Source: CBDHEY01 sp965262305 (GTDB lineage Bacteria > Pseudomonadota > Gammaproteobacteria > Pseudomonadales > Cellvibrionaceae). From it: DNA of 64,000 nucleotides. Both the position numbers and the translations under genes were made by a program. The stretch is taken from positions 806,001 to 870,000 of the forward strand of contig CBDHEY010000004.1 in the NCBI GenBank assembly GCA_965262305.1. The letters run 5' to 3'. Positions 51,915-61,497 of this stretch are shown piece by piece. Within the stretch, counting starts at the first letter, position 1, and each line of letters begins with the position of its first letter. The notes beneath the pieces are model-generated. The model worked only from the letters and a program-made list of their open reading frames with translations. It made no database searches and was not told where the DNA came from.

Positions 51915-53045
51915 TTATTCGCTGTCGACGTGTATGCTTCTGCCTATAACATTGTCTAGCGTTACCCAAAGGCAGTTTAACACGTTTTGCTCATTGCCTA
52001 TGTCAATTAAGCTTTCTTCGATTCCGTTGATCACGTTTTCCATAAGCGTAGTAAAAAACTCTTCCTGACGTTCGTTGAGTTCTAGTACGTCAAAGCTACC
52101 GCTGATCTCCGAGATAACTAAATTCATGGCGTTTACAACGACGCCTTCATGATGTTCCATAACGGTGTGAAGCCGCTTGCTGGAACTCTCTACTTCACGT
52201 GCAGTTTGTCTTAAAAGCGCTATTCGTTGCAGGTCTATCGCTTTTGCGTCTAAGCCTTCAATCAATACTGCGAGTATATCCTGAAATCGACCAGTGGCGA
52301 TTTCATCATCAACCGGCATGTTTTTTACAATAAATGAAACATAGGTGCCATTGACAAGCAGGCGTGCATTAAATGGCACCAGCCTATCGCCACCACAGAG
52401 GTTTTCGTATACCTGCAGTTCAATTGGACGAACATCTTTACCTGTGGAGTCATAGGTAGTCGTTTCACTTGTTCGAAACTGGATAGATGTTTTTAAACCG
52501 AAATCTTCCATCAGGGCGAAAAAGCTGTCTTTTATTTGATCGACGTTTTTAGATAAGTACATTTTGTTAAAAAACTGCAAGACATTCCCATATTGGGAAG
52601 CTTCAGTCATTGCACTCATGACAGCTTCTGTTGCCATTTTATTATTTGATGCGAGGCTACGTTGTTGCTGGTGAAATTCTTTGAGCTTATTCAATTTTGC
52701 TGAAAGCTCATCAGCCGCCAAGGGGCGTTTTAGGTAATCGTCGCCTCCGAATTTATAAGCGGAAAGTCGAGTATTTAAATCTCCGCTATCCGATAAGCAC
52801 AACACTGAGGGATGTTGGTCGCAATTGGCACGAATAAGATCGATAATCTCCTTCGTTTCTTCGCCACATTTATCGATGTTAAGGAGAACTATCGTAGGTT
52901 GTTTTTCACAACAGTTTTTAACTGCATCATCAAGATTGTTGCAGCAATGAACGTCGTATTCTTCTGCGAGAGCGCCAATTGAAATGGCACAGGTGTTGTC
53001 GTCATCAATGATTAAGACAGGAGTGCTGTCAGTCGTCCCGTTCAT
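51915..53045 (-). CDS. Pseudo-receiver response-regulator-like protein
   Basis: The N-terminal 125 residues are a receiver fold with the acidic cluster Asp14-Asp16, Ser85 and Lys106 (YLKRP), but the phospho-acceptor position reads LLNID, with Asn56 in place of the aspartate; Asp58 is two residues on. The C-terminal 250 residues are a helical region (KMYLSKNVDQIKDSFFALMEDFGL onward) with no motif of a DNA-binding, GGDEF, EAL or kinase domain that I recognise. It may be regulated by binding and not by phosphorylation. It is monocistronic between mutM and rpmG. Confidence 0.75.
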   Translation of the reverse strand: MNGTTDSTPVLIIDDDNTCAISIGALAEEYDVHCCNNLDDAVKNCCEKQPTIVLLNIDKCGEETKEIIDLIRANCDQHPSVLCLSDSGDLNTRLSAYKFGGDDYLKRPLAADELSAKLNKLKEFHQQQRSLASNNKMATEAVMSAMTEASQYGNVLQFFNKMYLSKNVDQIKDSFFALMEDFGLKTSIQFRTSETTTYDSTGKDVRPIELQVYENLCGGDRLVPFNARLLVNGTYVSFIVKNMPVDDEIATGRFQDILAVLIEGLDAKAIDLQRIALLRQTAREVESSSKRLHTVMEHHEGVVVNAMNLVISEISGSFDVLELNERQEEFFTTLMENVINGIEESLIDIGNEQNVLNCLWVTLDNVIGRSIHVDSE

Positions 53046-53214
53046 TATTTAATACCTAATTTACTATTCAAAAAAATAAACGCTTTTTGGTTAGCTCAGT
53101 ATAAATAATAGTAAGGATTTTAAATTGCGTGGCGAAACGAAGGCGAATTAAGCTGGATACACGTCGTGAAGTAAAAATAATGGCGTTTAGAATCTTTTGC
53201 AAAAAGTGGATATT

Positions 53215-53236
53215 AAAAAACCCGCTTTTAGCGGGT
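53215..53236 (-). terminator. Intrinsic terminator of the rpmBG operon
   Basis: On the minus strand ACCCGCT and AGCGGGT form a seven-base stem with a three-base loop, followed by a T-run. It lies 32 bases past the rpmG stop. Confidence 0.88.
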
Positions 53237-53267
53237 CTTTTTACATCACTTTGTATAGAGCAAAATT

Positions 53268-53423
53268 TTATTTAATTTTGCCTTCTTTATACATTACATG
53301 CTTTCGAACAACAGGGTCGTATTTTTTGATTTCCATTTTGCCCGGCATATTACGCTTGTTTTTGTCTGTCGTGTAGAAATGACCAGTGCCAGCAGAGGAA
53401 TTAAGTCGGATTTTATCACGCAT
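53268..53423 (-). CDS. rpmG: 50S ribosomal protein L33
   Basis: I translated this 51-residue gene from the reverse strand. It reads MRDKIRLNSSAGTGHFYTT, then DKNKRNMPGKMEIKKYDP, and ends KEGKIK. It has no cysteine, so it is the zinc-free L33 form. It follows rpmB by 14 bases, the usual order. Confidence 0.96.
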   Translation of the reverse strand: MRDKIRLNSSAGTGHFYTTDKNKRNMPGKMEIKKYDPVVRKHVMYKEGKIK

Positions 53424-53437
53424 GATTTTTCTCCAGT

Positions 53438-53674
53438 TTAGAATTTTTCGCCACGAGCACGAATGTCTGCAATTACAGATTCAATGCCATTTTTATCAAT
53501 GATACGCATCCCTTTAGTTGAAACGCGAAGTTTTACAAAACGTTTTTCTGATTCTACCCAAAAACGATGTGTGTGTAGGTTTGGCAAAAAACGACGCTTA
53601 GTATGGTTTTTTGCGTGAGAAACATTATTTCCAGTTACTGGTCTTTTACCGGTAACCTGACATACCTTAGACAT
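53438..53674 (-). CDS. rpmB: 50S ribosomal protein L28
   Basis: The 78-residue protein begins SKVCQVTGKRPVTGNNVSHAKN, the L28 signature, with RRFLPNLHTHRFW following. It is the first gene of the rpmB-rpmG operon. Confidence 0.97.
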   Translation of the reverse strand: MSKVCQVTGKRPVTGNNVSHAKNHTKRRFLPNLHTHRFWVESEKRFVKLRVSTKGMRIIDKNGIESVIADIRARGEKF

Positions 53675-53926
53675 ATTTCTGCCTCGTTAAATAAAAAGTA
53701 ATCTTACGGCGTTTGCCATAAGTTTATAAATTAAAGACGTATATTTACCCAAAATGCTTAGCACTTTATGATCTAAAGCTGCGCGCTTTATATATTTGAG
53801 CGCTGATAGCCTTAATAATCAATTGGGTATCGGAAAAAATAGGCGCGTTTTATACCAAAAACCTAGTTCTATAGCAATCAATAATTGGTTAAATAGATGA
53901 AAACCTAAAAGAATGATCACTTAGCA

Positions 53927-54598
53927 TCAAATAAGCCCTCTATCAGCAAAGGAGGTAACCTCATTGCCGACGATAAAATGATCGAGCACTTCAATATCTA
54001 TGAGTGCCAGCGCTTTTTTTAAGGTGTTCGTTATCGCAATATCAGCATCACTCGGTTGAGATTGTCCAGAGGGGTGATTATGCGCAAATATTACCGAATT
54101 AGCATGATGCTTTAGCGCTTTTTTAACCACTTCTCGAGGGTAAACTGCTGCAGTAGTCAGTGTTCCGACAAACAGCTCTTCAAATGTAATTAACTGGTTT
54201 TGAGAATCTAGAAACATTCCGCAAAACACTTCCTGAGTCTTATCTCTTAATTGAACTTTTAGAAAGTTTCTCACTGAGTCGCTTGATGTAAAGCGGTGAA
54301 TCTTATCAATTGACTGCAACAGATGGCGGCGGGCCATCTCTAAGACCGCCTGTAGTTGAGCATATTTTGCCGGGCCAAGTCCTTGAGCAAGACAAAATTC
54401 ATTGATATCTGCTCCAAGCAAAGACCTTAGATCTCCAAAGTGATTCAGAAGGTCTCTTGCCAAATCTACAGCAGATTTGCCAGCACAACCTGTGCGGAGG
54501 AAAATAGCTAAAAGTTCTGAATCGGATAGGGTTTGAGGCCCGCGCTTGATGAGTTTTTCTCTAGGTCGGTCATCCATTGGCCAATCTGTAATCGCCAT
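53927..54598 (-). CDS. radC: RadC-like JAB-domain protein
   Basis: The 223-residue protein begins MAITDWPMDDRPREKLIKRG and has the JAB metalloprotease motif HNHPSGQSQPSDAD. RadC once was linked to DNA repair, but its role is unsettled. It is divergent from coaBC, as in many gammaproteobacteria. Confidence 0.95.
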   Translation of the reverse strand: MAITDWPMDDRPREKLIKRGPQTLSDSELLAIFLRTGCAGKSAVDLARDLLNHFGDLRSLLGADINEFCLAQGLGPAKYAQLQAVLEMARRHLLQSIDKIHRFTSSDSVRNFLKVQLRDKTQEVFCGMFLDSQNQLITFEELFVGTLTTAAVYPREVVKKALKHHANSVIFAHNHPSGQSQPSDADIAITNTLKKALALIDIEVLDHFIVGNEVTSFADRGLI

Positions 54599-54739
54599 TT
54601 ACTGTCCTTAGTTAATGTTAGTCCATTTCGACTCAACCAAGCTGAACTTTATCTAGCTTAAAGTCGATTCCACTATTTATTAATGGTATCTTAGAATGTT
54701 AGCCATTGTGAAGATAAATATAGGAATTCTGGGGAAATT

Positions 54740-55960
54740 TTGTCCTTATTCAACAAGCGCATCATTTTAGGTGTAACCGGTGGTATAGCCGCGTATAAAA
54801 GTGCAGAAATTGTTCGCAAGCTTCAAGATAAAGGTGCTGAAGTCAAAGTGGTGATGACCAAAGGGGCGCAAGAATTTATTACTCCTTTGACGTTGCAAGC
54901 TCTTTCGGGAAATCCAGTTCATACAGACCTTTTAGATCCTGAAGCCGAAGCGGCTATGGGTCATATCGAATTGGCTCGTTGGGCGGACGTTATTCTTGTT
55001 GCACCTGCAACTGCTAATTTTATGTCGACGCTGGCGGTTGGGGCTGGAGGGGATCTCCTCGCAACCTTGGTTTTAGCAACGAATGCTCCTATCGCAATAG
55101 CACCCGCTATGAATCAAGCCATGTGGGCTGATGCGTCAACGCAATCAAACCTCGATGTTTTGAAAAAGCGTGGTGTTCATGTCTTTGGTCCTGCGTCAGG
55201 AGAGCAAGCTTGCGGGGATGTCGGGTTTGGTCGAATGCTCGAACCACTAGACATAGCAGATGCCACCAACGAACTGTTCGATAGTGGATTGCTTTCCGGT
55301 AAACATGTGGTTATTACTGCTGGACCTACTCGAGAAGCACTCGATCCTGTTAGGTACCTTTCTAATCACAGTTCAGGAAAAATGGGATATGCACTTGCAG
55401 GCGCCGCAGTTGATGCTGGCGCTAGGGTCACTTTGATATCGGGACCCGTCAATGTAAAAGCGCCGGACCGGGTATCTGTGAAGTATATTGAAAGTGCGCT
55501 AGATATGCACAATGCAGTTCATGAAAGCATGGAGGACGCAGATATTTTTATTGGTGCGGCGGCTGTAGCAGACTTTCGGCCTGAAAAAGCAGAATTGCAA
55601 AAAATTAAAAAGTCTAAAACTGAAGATACTATGATTTTAACTCTGGTTAAAAACCCAGACATAATCGCATCCGTTTCCAATCTAGAAAAAAGGCCTTTTG
55701 TGGTGGGTTTTGCTGCCGAGACAAACTCTGTTGAAGACTATGCTCGAGCAAAATTGAAAACTAAAAACCTCGATATGATTGTTGCCAACGACGTATCAAA
55801 TAGTGATATCGGATTTAATAGCGATCAAAATGCGGTAACGGTTATAGATAAAACAACGCAAAAGCAGTTTGATGAACGCAGTAAATCACAACTTGCTAAA
55901 GATTTAATTGAGCATATAGCATCTTGCTTTAATGCAACTACATATTCCAGCGCGGAGTGA
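54740..55960 (+). CDS. coaBC: Bifunctional phosphopantothenoylcysteine decarboxylase/synthetase
   Basis: CoaBC carries out two steps of coenzyme A synthesis. The flavin domain has GVTGGIAAYKS and the PAMNQAMW motif; the synthetase has TAGPTREALDPVRYLSNHSSGKMGYA. The start is TTG at 54740, supported by GGGGA five bases upstream; no in-frame ATG fits. The dut gene that often follows in Pseudomonas is absent here; algC follows directly. Confidence 0.95.
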   Translation: MSLFNKRIILGVTGGIAAYKSAEIVRKLQDKGAEVKVVMTKGAQEFITPLTLQALSGNPVHTDLLDPEAEAAMGHIELARWADVILVAPATANFMSTLAVGAGGDLLATLVLATNAPIAIAPAMNQAMWADASTQSNLDVLKKRGVHVFGPASGEQACGDVGFGRMLEPLDIADATNELFDSGLLSGKHVVITAGPTREALDPVRYLSNHSSGKMGYALAGAAVDAGARVTLISGPVNVKAPDRVSVKYIESALDMHNAVHESMEDADIFIGAAAVADFRPEKAELQKIKKSKTEDTMILTLVKNPDIIASVSNLEKRPFVVGFAAETNSVEDYARAKLKTKNLDMIVANDVSNSDIGFNSDQNAVTVIDKTTQKQFDERSKSQLAKDLIEHIASCFNATTYSSAE

Positions 55961-55965
55961 AACCT

Positions 55966-58455
55966 ATGACGAAGTCTTTAGAAAAGGCTTTCGCTAAAAA
56001 TAAGTCTAAAAAACAAGGCCTATCTGCATCTGAAAAAACGCCTTTAAAAAAATCTTTATTGTTTACATTAGTTGGAGCCGGGATTGGCGTTGTCTTGAGT
56101 CTTCTGATTAGCAGTCTGCTTTATAAAACTTTAGTGTTGGATGTTGCACAAAAGCAATTAGACGAACTAGCAGAACAAAAAGCAGCTGTTTTCGCAGAGC
56201 ATATCGAGTTTCAATTGCGAAAATTAAATTCTCAGGTCAATTTCTTTACTGAAAAACCTGGCTTTATCCGTGCTTTGAAGACCGGTGATACTGCTCAATT
56301 AGAAAGCTATATCAAACAAATGAAACAGCAGTTTAATGGTGTTGAAGGTGTTAGCGTATTTAAATTGGGCGACGCAAAATTAGACGAGACTTATCCACCC
56401 ATTCGCTATTCTGAACTTGATTTAATCCAACGAGCAGAAAGAGGAGAGTTGCTTCGACCTGAGGCGGCTAAAATTGAAAATAAATGGCTCATTAGTTTAG
56501 TTTCGAGAATCGTTGATGATAAGGAAGTAGTGGTAGGTTCTATAATTATTCGATTTCAGCCAACTGTCTTTGTCGATGGGTTAAATGAATTACTGGGAAA
56601 TGGCGGTCAGTTAAAGATAGAGCAACGCTATGATAACGAAAAAATTAAAAATGAATTTATTACTCTTGGTAATACAAACAAAACGCTCACTAAAGAAGCT
56701 TTTGTTAGTGGTAGTTACTGGTATGTAAGTTATCGCCCCTCCAATGCTTTAATAAAAGGTATTAATACGAATACGAGTTTCCCTTTCGCTTTAATGGGGT
56801 TGTTAACCTTGTTACTTATCGGACTCTCTATTTCCATCGGGTATCGAGTAGGAAACAGAATCGATAATCGTTTAGTATCAAATGTTATTGATCCTGTCAC
56901 AGGTGAGGTATCTGCTACGCAAGAATTTAATGTTCCTCCAGTTACAGATATTTTAGATATTGATATTGTTCAGGATGATGAGGATCTATTGGGGTTGGGT
57001 GAAAAAGACGTTGTTGAAAGCGAAGCCAAGGTTGTCGAGGCCGAAACGACAACGGAAAACGAGATTAATGCTGAGGAGATTCCTGATGTTATTTTTCGGG
57101 CATATGATATCCGTGGTTTGGCGAAGACGCAGGTAACAACAAAAATAGCTCAGTATATCGGACAAGCCCTTGGTAGTGAGGCAATAGATCAAAATCAAGA
57201 TACTTTAATTGTTGCGCGAGATGCTCGTTTGTCTAGTCCAGAACTTACTGAGTGGCTGATTCGTGGCATCATAAGCACCGGTTGTAATGTGCTTAATATT
57301 GGCACTGTACCCACACCGCTAATGTATTTTGCTACAGAGACTTTGCAGGAGTCGCAAAGTGGTGTAATGGTTACCGCAAGTCACAACCCCGGGGAGTACA
57401 ACGGCTTTAAAATTGTTATGGACGGGAAATGTCGTTCTGGTGAAGATATAAAAGCCGTTCGAAATAGGATATTAAAAAGTGACTTCTACCAAGGTGCAGG
57501 TGTCGAGCATCATCACGATGTTATTGGGGATTATATTGATACAATATTCTCTGATGTAGCGCTTGCTGGTGATATATCTATTGTCATTGATGCCGCAAAT
57601 GGTGTGACAGGTGCAGTTGCTCCAAGACTTTTTGAAGAGCTTGGGTGTCAAGTTACCACAATTTTTTGTGATCTTGATGGTAAGTTTCCAAATCACCCGC
57701 CTGATCCTTCTATTGAATCCAATCTCGTTAGCCTAATCGAAAAAGTGAAAGAAGAAGATGCAGATTTGGGTGTTGCTTTTGATGGTGATGGTGATCGGTT
57801 AGCGGTTGTGACGCCAGAAGGAAAAATTATTTGGCCGGACAAATTGCTTATGCTTTTTGCAAAGGATATTGTTTCTAGAAACCCCGGTGCAGATGTTGTA
57901 TTTGACGTGAAGTGTTCTCGACATCTTAGTACCTGTGTAACAAGCTTCGGTGGCCGCCCAATAATGTGGAAGACTGGTCATGCTCCAATGAAAAATAAGA
58001 TGGTTGAGACAGGCGCATTAGTTGGTGGCGAGTACTCAGGTCATATCTTTATTAAAGATCGTTGGTTTGGTTTTGATGATGGCATGTATGCTGCTGCGCG
58101 GTTAATCGAGATCTTAAGTCTGCAGGGTGAAAGTTTGGACATGATTTTCGACGAGTTTCCTGAATCACCTTCGACGCCAGAGGTTCGTATTAGTGTTGAT
58201 GAAGAACGGAAATTTAGCATTATTGAGGCATTGAAAGAACATGGGCGCTTTGAAGATGCCAAGCTAACTCTGATTGATGGTGTTCGGGCAGACTTTCCAT
58301 TTGGTTGGGGTTTGATTCGGGCATCTAATACTTCGGCGCATTTGACTTTGCGATTTGAGGCTGATGATGAAGGATCTCTACATCACATTAAATCATTGTT
58401 CGTGAAAGAGTTGCGTGCAATTGATAATAGTATTCACGTGAGCTGGGAAAGTTAA
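55966..58455 (+). CDS. algC: Membrane-anchored phosphomannomutase/phosphoglucomutase AlgC
   Basis: AlgC interconverts mannose or glucose 1- and 6-phosphates for alginate, LPS and other exopolysaccharide precursors. The C-terminal 455 residues are the enzyme, with catalytic Ser472 in TASHNP, metal site DGDGD (606-610) and GEYSGH. The N-terminal 370 residues hold two membrane helices (about 31-54 and 273-297) around a periplasmic sensor-like domain, and an acidic linker. Similar anchored forms occur in Pseudomonas relatives. The ATG at 55966 has GGAG nine bases upstream; a GTG overlapping the coaBC stop is possible. Confidence 0.93.
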   Translation: MTKSLEKAFAKNKSKKQGLSASEKTPLKKSLLFTLVGAGIGVVLSLLISSLLYKTLVLDVAQKQLDELAEQKAAVFAEHIEFQLRKLNSQVNFFTEKPGFIRALKTGDTAQLESYIKQMKQQFNGVEGVSVFKLGDAKLDETYPPIRYSELDLIQRAERGELLRPEAAKIENKWLISLVSRIVDDKEVVVGSIIIRFQPTVFVDGLNELLGNGGQLKIEQRYDNEKIKNEFITLGNTNKTLTKEAFVSGSYWYVSYRPSNALIKGINTNTSFPFALMGLLTLLLIGLSISIGYRVGNRIDNRLVSNVIDPVTGEVSATQEFNVPPVTDILDIDIVQDDEDLLGLGEKDVVESEAKVVEAETTTENEINAEEIPDVIFRAYDIRGLAKTQVTTKIAQYIGQALGSEAIDQNQDTLIVARDARLSSPELTEWLIRGIISTGCNVLNIGTVPTPLMYFATETLQESQSGVMVTASHNPGEYNGFKIVMDGKCRSGEDIKAVRNRILKSDFYQGAGVEHHHDVIGDYIDTIFSDVALAGDISIVIDAANGVTGAVAPRLFEELGCQVTTIFCDLDGKFPNHPPDPSIESNLVSLIEKVKEEDADLGVAFDGDGDRLAVVTPEGKIIWPDKLLMLFAKDIVSRNPGADVVFDVKCSRHLSTCVTSFGGRPIMWKTGHAPMKNKMVETGALVGGEYSGHIFIKDRWFGFDDGMYAAARLIEILSLQGESLDMIFDEFPESPSTPEVRISVDEERKFSIIEALKEHGRFEDAKLTLIDGVRADFPFGWGLIRASNTSAHLTLRFEADDEGSLHHIKSLFVKELRAIDNSIHVSWES

Positions 58456-58456
58456 T

Positions 58457-59353
58457 ATGTTAACTTCTGAAAAAGCATTGGGGGTGGCAGAAGTATTAAC
58501 CGAAGCACTTCCGTACATACAAAGATTTACTGGCAAAACCATCGTAGTTAAGTTTGGTGGAAATGCCATGACCGATGCGGAATTACAAAATAGTTTTGCT
58601 CGAGATATAGTGTTAATGAAATTGGTGGGATTAAATCCCATAGTGGTTCATGGTGGAGGCCCTCAGATCGGTGACCTACTGGAACGTCTAGGTATTGAAT
58701 CTAGCTTTGTAGATGGAATGCGAGTGACCGACAGTAAAACCATGGATGTGGTTGAAATGGTGTTGGGAGCTACTGTCAATAAACAGATTGTCAGTTTGAT
58801 TAACCGTAATGGCGGCCAAGCGCTAGGAGTAACGGGAAAAGACGGCAACCTTATTTTTGCTAAAAAACTCGCGATGGTACCAAGGTCGCCAGACATGAAA
58901 GCGCCGGAAATTATCGACATTGGTCATGTGGGAGAGGTCAAATCAATTAATCGATCAGTTATTGATCTTCTAATAAATAGTGATTTTATTCCCGTGATTG
59001 CTCCAATAGGAGTGGGCGAAAACGGTGAGTCATATAATATTAACGCTGACTTGGTTGCAGGGAAAATCGCTGAAGTTTTGCAGGCGGAAAAGCTATTGTT
59101 GCTCACAAATGTATCAGGATTGCAAGATAAAGAAGGAAATGTCTTAACAGGTTTGACAACCAAGCGAGTTGATGAGTTAATTGACGACGGTACCATTTAT
59201 GGGGGAATGTTGCCGAAAATCACTTGCGCTCTAGATGCTGTTAAATCTGGAGTGTCCAGCGCGCATATTGTTGATGGTCGAGTACCTCATTCTATTTTAT
59301 TAGAAATACTTACTGATGAGGGTGTGGGGACACTTATTACAAATCATCTGTAG
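58457..59353 (+). CDS. argB: Acetylglutamate kinase
   Basis: ArgB phosphorylates N-acetylglutamate in arginine synthesis. KFGGNAMTD, VHGGGPQI and NINADLVAGKIAE mark the amino-acid-kinase fold. The gene starts one base after the algC stop, so it is coupled. The argH gene is 3 kb away. Confidence 0.96.
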   Translation: MLTSEKALGVAEVLTEALPYIQRFTGKTIVVKFGGNAMTDAELQNSFARDIVLMKLVGLNPIVVHGGGPQIGDLLERLGIESSFVDGMRVTDSKTMDVVEMVLGATVNKQIVSLINRNGGQALGVTGKDGNLIFAKKLAMVPRSPDMKAPEIIDIGHVGEVKSINRSVIDLLINSDFIPVIAPIGVGENGESYNINADLVAGKIAEVLQAEKLLLLTNVSGLQDKEGNVLTGLTTKRVDELIDDGTIYGGMLPKITCALDAVKSGVSSAHIVDGRVPHSILLEILTDEGVGTLITNHL

Positions 59354-59386
59354 GCATGCCATTAGTTATAAGAGTTAGGCTCACCT

Positions 59387-59974
59387 ATGAATAACAATAA
59401 AAAGACGCGACGACAGCAAATTTTAGAATCTTTGGCGGCTATGTTGGAATCTGGTCCTGGAGTGAAAATTACCACTGCGGCTTTGGCTAAAGAGGTGGGA
59501 GTTTCGGAAGCAGCTCTCTATCGACATTTCCCTAGCAAATCTAAAATGTTCGAAGGTTTGATCGAGTTTATAGAAGAAACTATTTTTACTCGTATTGGGG
59601 TAATTGCCTCTGAAGAGATGGAAGTTTTTTCTAAGTGTGAAAAAATAATACAGCTCATTATCGTTTTTTCAGAAAAGAATCCTGGAATCACTCGCATCTT
59701 AACTGGTGATGCTCTTATGGGTGAAACAGATCGATTGCGAGTTAGAGTGGTTCAGTTTTTTGATCGCATTGAAACCCAAATCAAACAACTCTTACGCGAA
59801 GCAGAAATTTCAAATGGAACACACTATGGAATGTCTGTTGCTGACACGGCTAATCTTATGATGTGTACTGCGGAAGGAAAAATCGCGCAGTATGTTCGCA
59901 GCGGATTTAAAAATAAGCCGTCAGAGAATTGGGCACAGCAATGGGAGCATTTGATCAAAGGCTTGAAAGTATAG
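59387..59974 (+). CDS. slmA: Nucleoid occlusion factor SlmA
   Basis: SlmA binds DNA and blocks FtsZ rings over the nucleoid. The TetR-type helix-turn-helix reads TTAALAKEVGVSEAALYRHFPSK, and ISNGTHYGMSVADTANLMM follows. The position between argB and the pyrE region is the usual one. At 195 residues it is normal. Confidence 0.94.
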   Translation: MNNNKKTRRQQILESLAAMLESGPGVKITTAALAKEVGVSEAALYRHFPSKSKMFEGLIEFIEETIFTRIGVIASEEMEVFSKCEKIIQLIIVFSEKNPGITRILTGDALMGETDRLRVRVVQFFDRIETQIKQLLREAEISNGTHYGMSVADTANLMMCTAEGKIAQYVRSGFKNKPSENWAQQWEHLIKGLKV

Positions 59975-60059
59975 GCGTTATTGAATTTTTATCTGTATTT
60001 GTGATTCTGCTACTTGGCTAGCTTTCTGTGTAAAGCTTCCAAATTAACATTAGATTTTA

Positions 60060-60680
60060 TTACTTCTTTTGTTTCAAGGCTCTTTCTAATTCTTGTCCTT
60101 GTATAAAAGATGCCATATCGTTATCAAATCTATCAGCTTCGGTTTTATATTCTTCTTGTCTTTTTACTAAAATGGATTCAGCAACTTCGATTTCTGCTTG
60201 GGTGCTGTCGATTTGATCTGTAATGACTTTGGGGACTTTGCCTGTAGCTCTTTCTTTACGCGCAGCATCACTCATCAAATTTTGTATGCGAGTTTTTAGC
60301 CCGCTCAGGTTTGCATTGAGAATAGCGATATTCGTATCTATATTATCCAGTTTACGTTTTTTTGCGCTTTGAATATCTTCGACTGTGCTATACCTTCTGC
60401 GTAATATGGTATAGCGTTGGAGTTTTTCTTCGGTGATTTTTTGTTTTGCAAGTTCCTCTTTTGTGGGAGCAGGAGGAACAACCTCAAGAACTTGACCCTT
60501 TTGGTTTAGTATTTCGTACCCGTTAGCAATATATTCGTTTGGAATGCTACTGTTTAAAACTTGTATGCCATTATTATCTGTATATCGATAAAGCACGGGC
60601 TCTGATATTGCTTGGGTCGATACTAGCGAAGACCCAATAAACAGAGCAATATTTAAAAAATAACGGCTTAATATTGTCAT
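60060..60680 (-). CDS. DUF4124-like periplasmic protein
   Basis: A signal peptide (ending AISE) is followed by a DUF4124-type start (VLYRYTDNNGIQVLNSSIPNEYIANGYEILN) and a long coiled coil (about 75-200). It is downstream of pyrE by three bases on the same strand and convergent with slmA. Its role is unknown; conserved near pyrE in related genomes as far as I recall. Confidence 0.8.
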   Translation of the reverse strand: MTILSRYFLNIALFIGSSLVSTQAISEPVLYRYTDNNGIQVLNSSIPNEYIANGYEILNQKGQVLEVVPPAPTKEELAKQKITEEKLQRYTILRRRYSTVEDIQSAKKRKLDNIDTNIAILNANLSGLKTRIQNLMSDAARKERATGKVPKVITDQIDSTQAEIEVAESILVKRQEEYKTEADRFDNDMASFIQGQELERALKQKK

Positions 60681-60683
60681 AAC

Positions 60684-61322
60684 CTAAATACCATATTGGT
60701 CTCGGTAGTTTTCAACCTGAGCTAATGTTTCTGGGTCACCATCGTTGTTTAAGTATTGAATAATATGTTCGAGATTGATAATACTTAAAACCGGTAACCC
60801 CGTCTGTTCTTCTAATTCTTGTATTGCAGATTTTGATCCTTGGCCTCTTTCTTGACGGTTAAGCCCCACAATAATCGCACTAGGCTCTCCACCGGCACCT
60901 TCTATAGTTGTTAAAGCGCCCCTAATAGCCGTACCTGCTGTAATTACATCGTCAATGATTACCACTTTTCCATTTACGTTAGCGCCTACGAGTAGACCAC
61001 CTTCACCATGAGTCTTTGCTTCTTTTCGGTCATAGCAAAATGGAATATCTATGTTGTGGTGATCAGCCAAAGCACTAGCAACACTTGTTACCAGTGGTAT
61101 ACCTTTATAGGCAGGGCCAAAAACCATGTCAAATTTTACCTCAGAATCTATGAGTGCAGCTGCATAGCAGCGCCCCAATTCTGCAATTGATGCGCCGTTG
61201 CAGAATTGTCCGGCGTTAAAGAAATAAGGACTTACCCGCCCAGACTTTAACGTGAATTTGCCAAATGTTAGCGCTTTGCAGCTTAATGCTAGCTGAATAA
61301 AGTTTTTTTGGTAGGTTTTCAT
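60684..61322 (-). CDS. pyrE: Orotate phosphoribosyltransferase
   Basis: PyrE makes orotidine 5'-phosphate from orotate and PRPP. The PRPP motif VVIIDDVITAGTA is present, along with FTLKSGRVSPYFFNAG and GPAYKGIPL. The 212-residue length is normal. It is divergent from crc, the Pseudomonas arrangement. Confidence 0.97.
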   Translation of the reverse strand: MKTYQKNFIQLALSCKALTFGKFTLKSGRVSPYFFNAGQFCNGASIAELGRCYAAALIDSEVKFDMVFGPAYKGIPLVTSVASALADHHNIDIPFCYDRKEAKTHGEGGLLVGANVNGKVVIIDDVITAGTAIRGALTTIEGAGGEPSAIIVGLNRQERGQGSKSAIQELEEQTGLPVLSIINLEHIIQYLNNDGDPETLAQVENYRDQYGI

Positions 61323-61497
61323 AGTTCGATAGGTTTTTACTCAAAGTGAAACAGTTTTGGAAAAAATTTTGCTATCTTTAACAAGAATGCGGGCAACTAA
61401 ACCTATTTCAAGAACAAGATTACGTAATGTTTCGTCACACGCCTAACAAATTTCCATCGGAGAAGGTATTATACCGCCTCAATTATAAGGGGCATCT

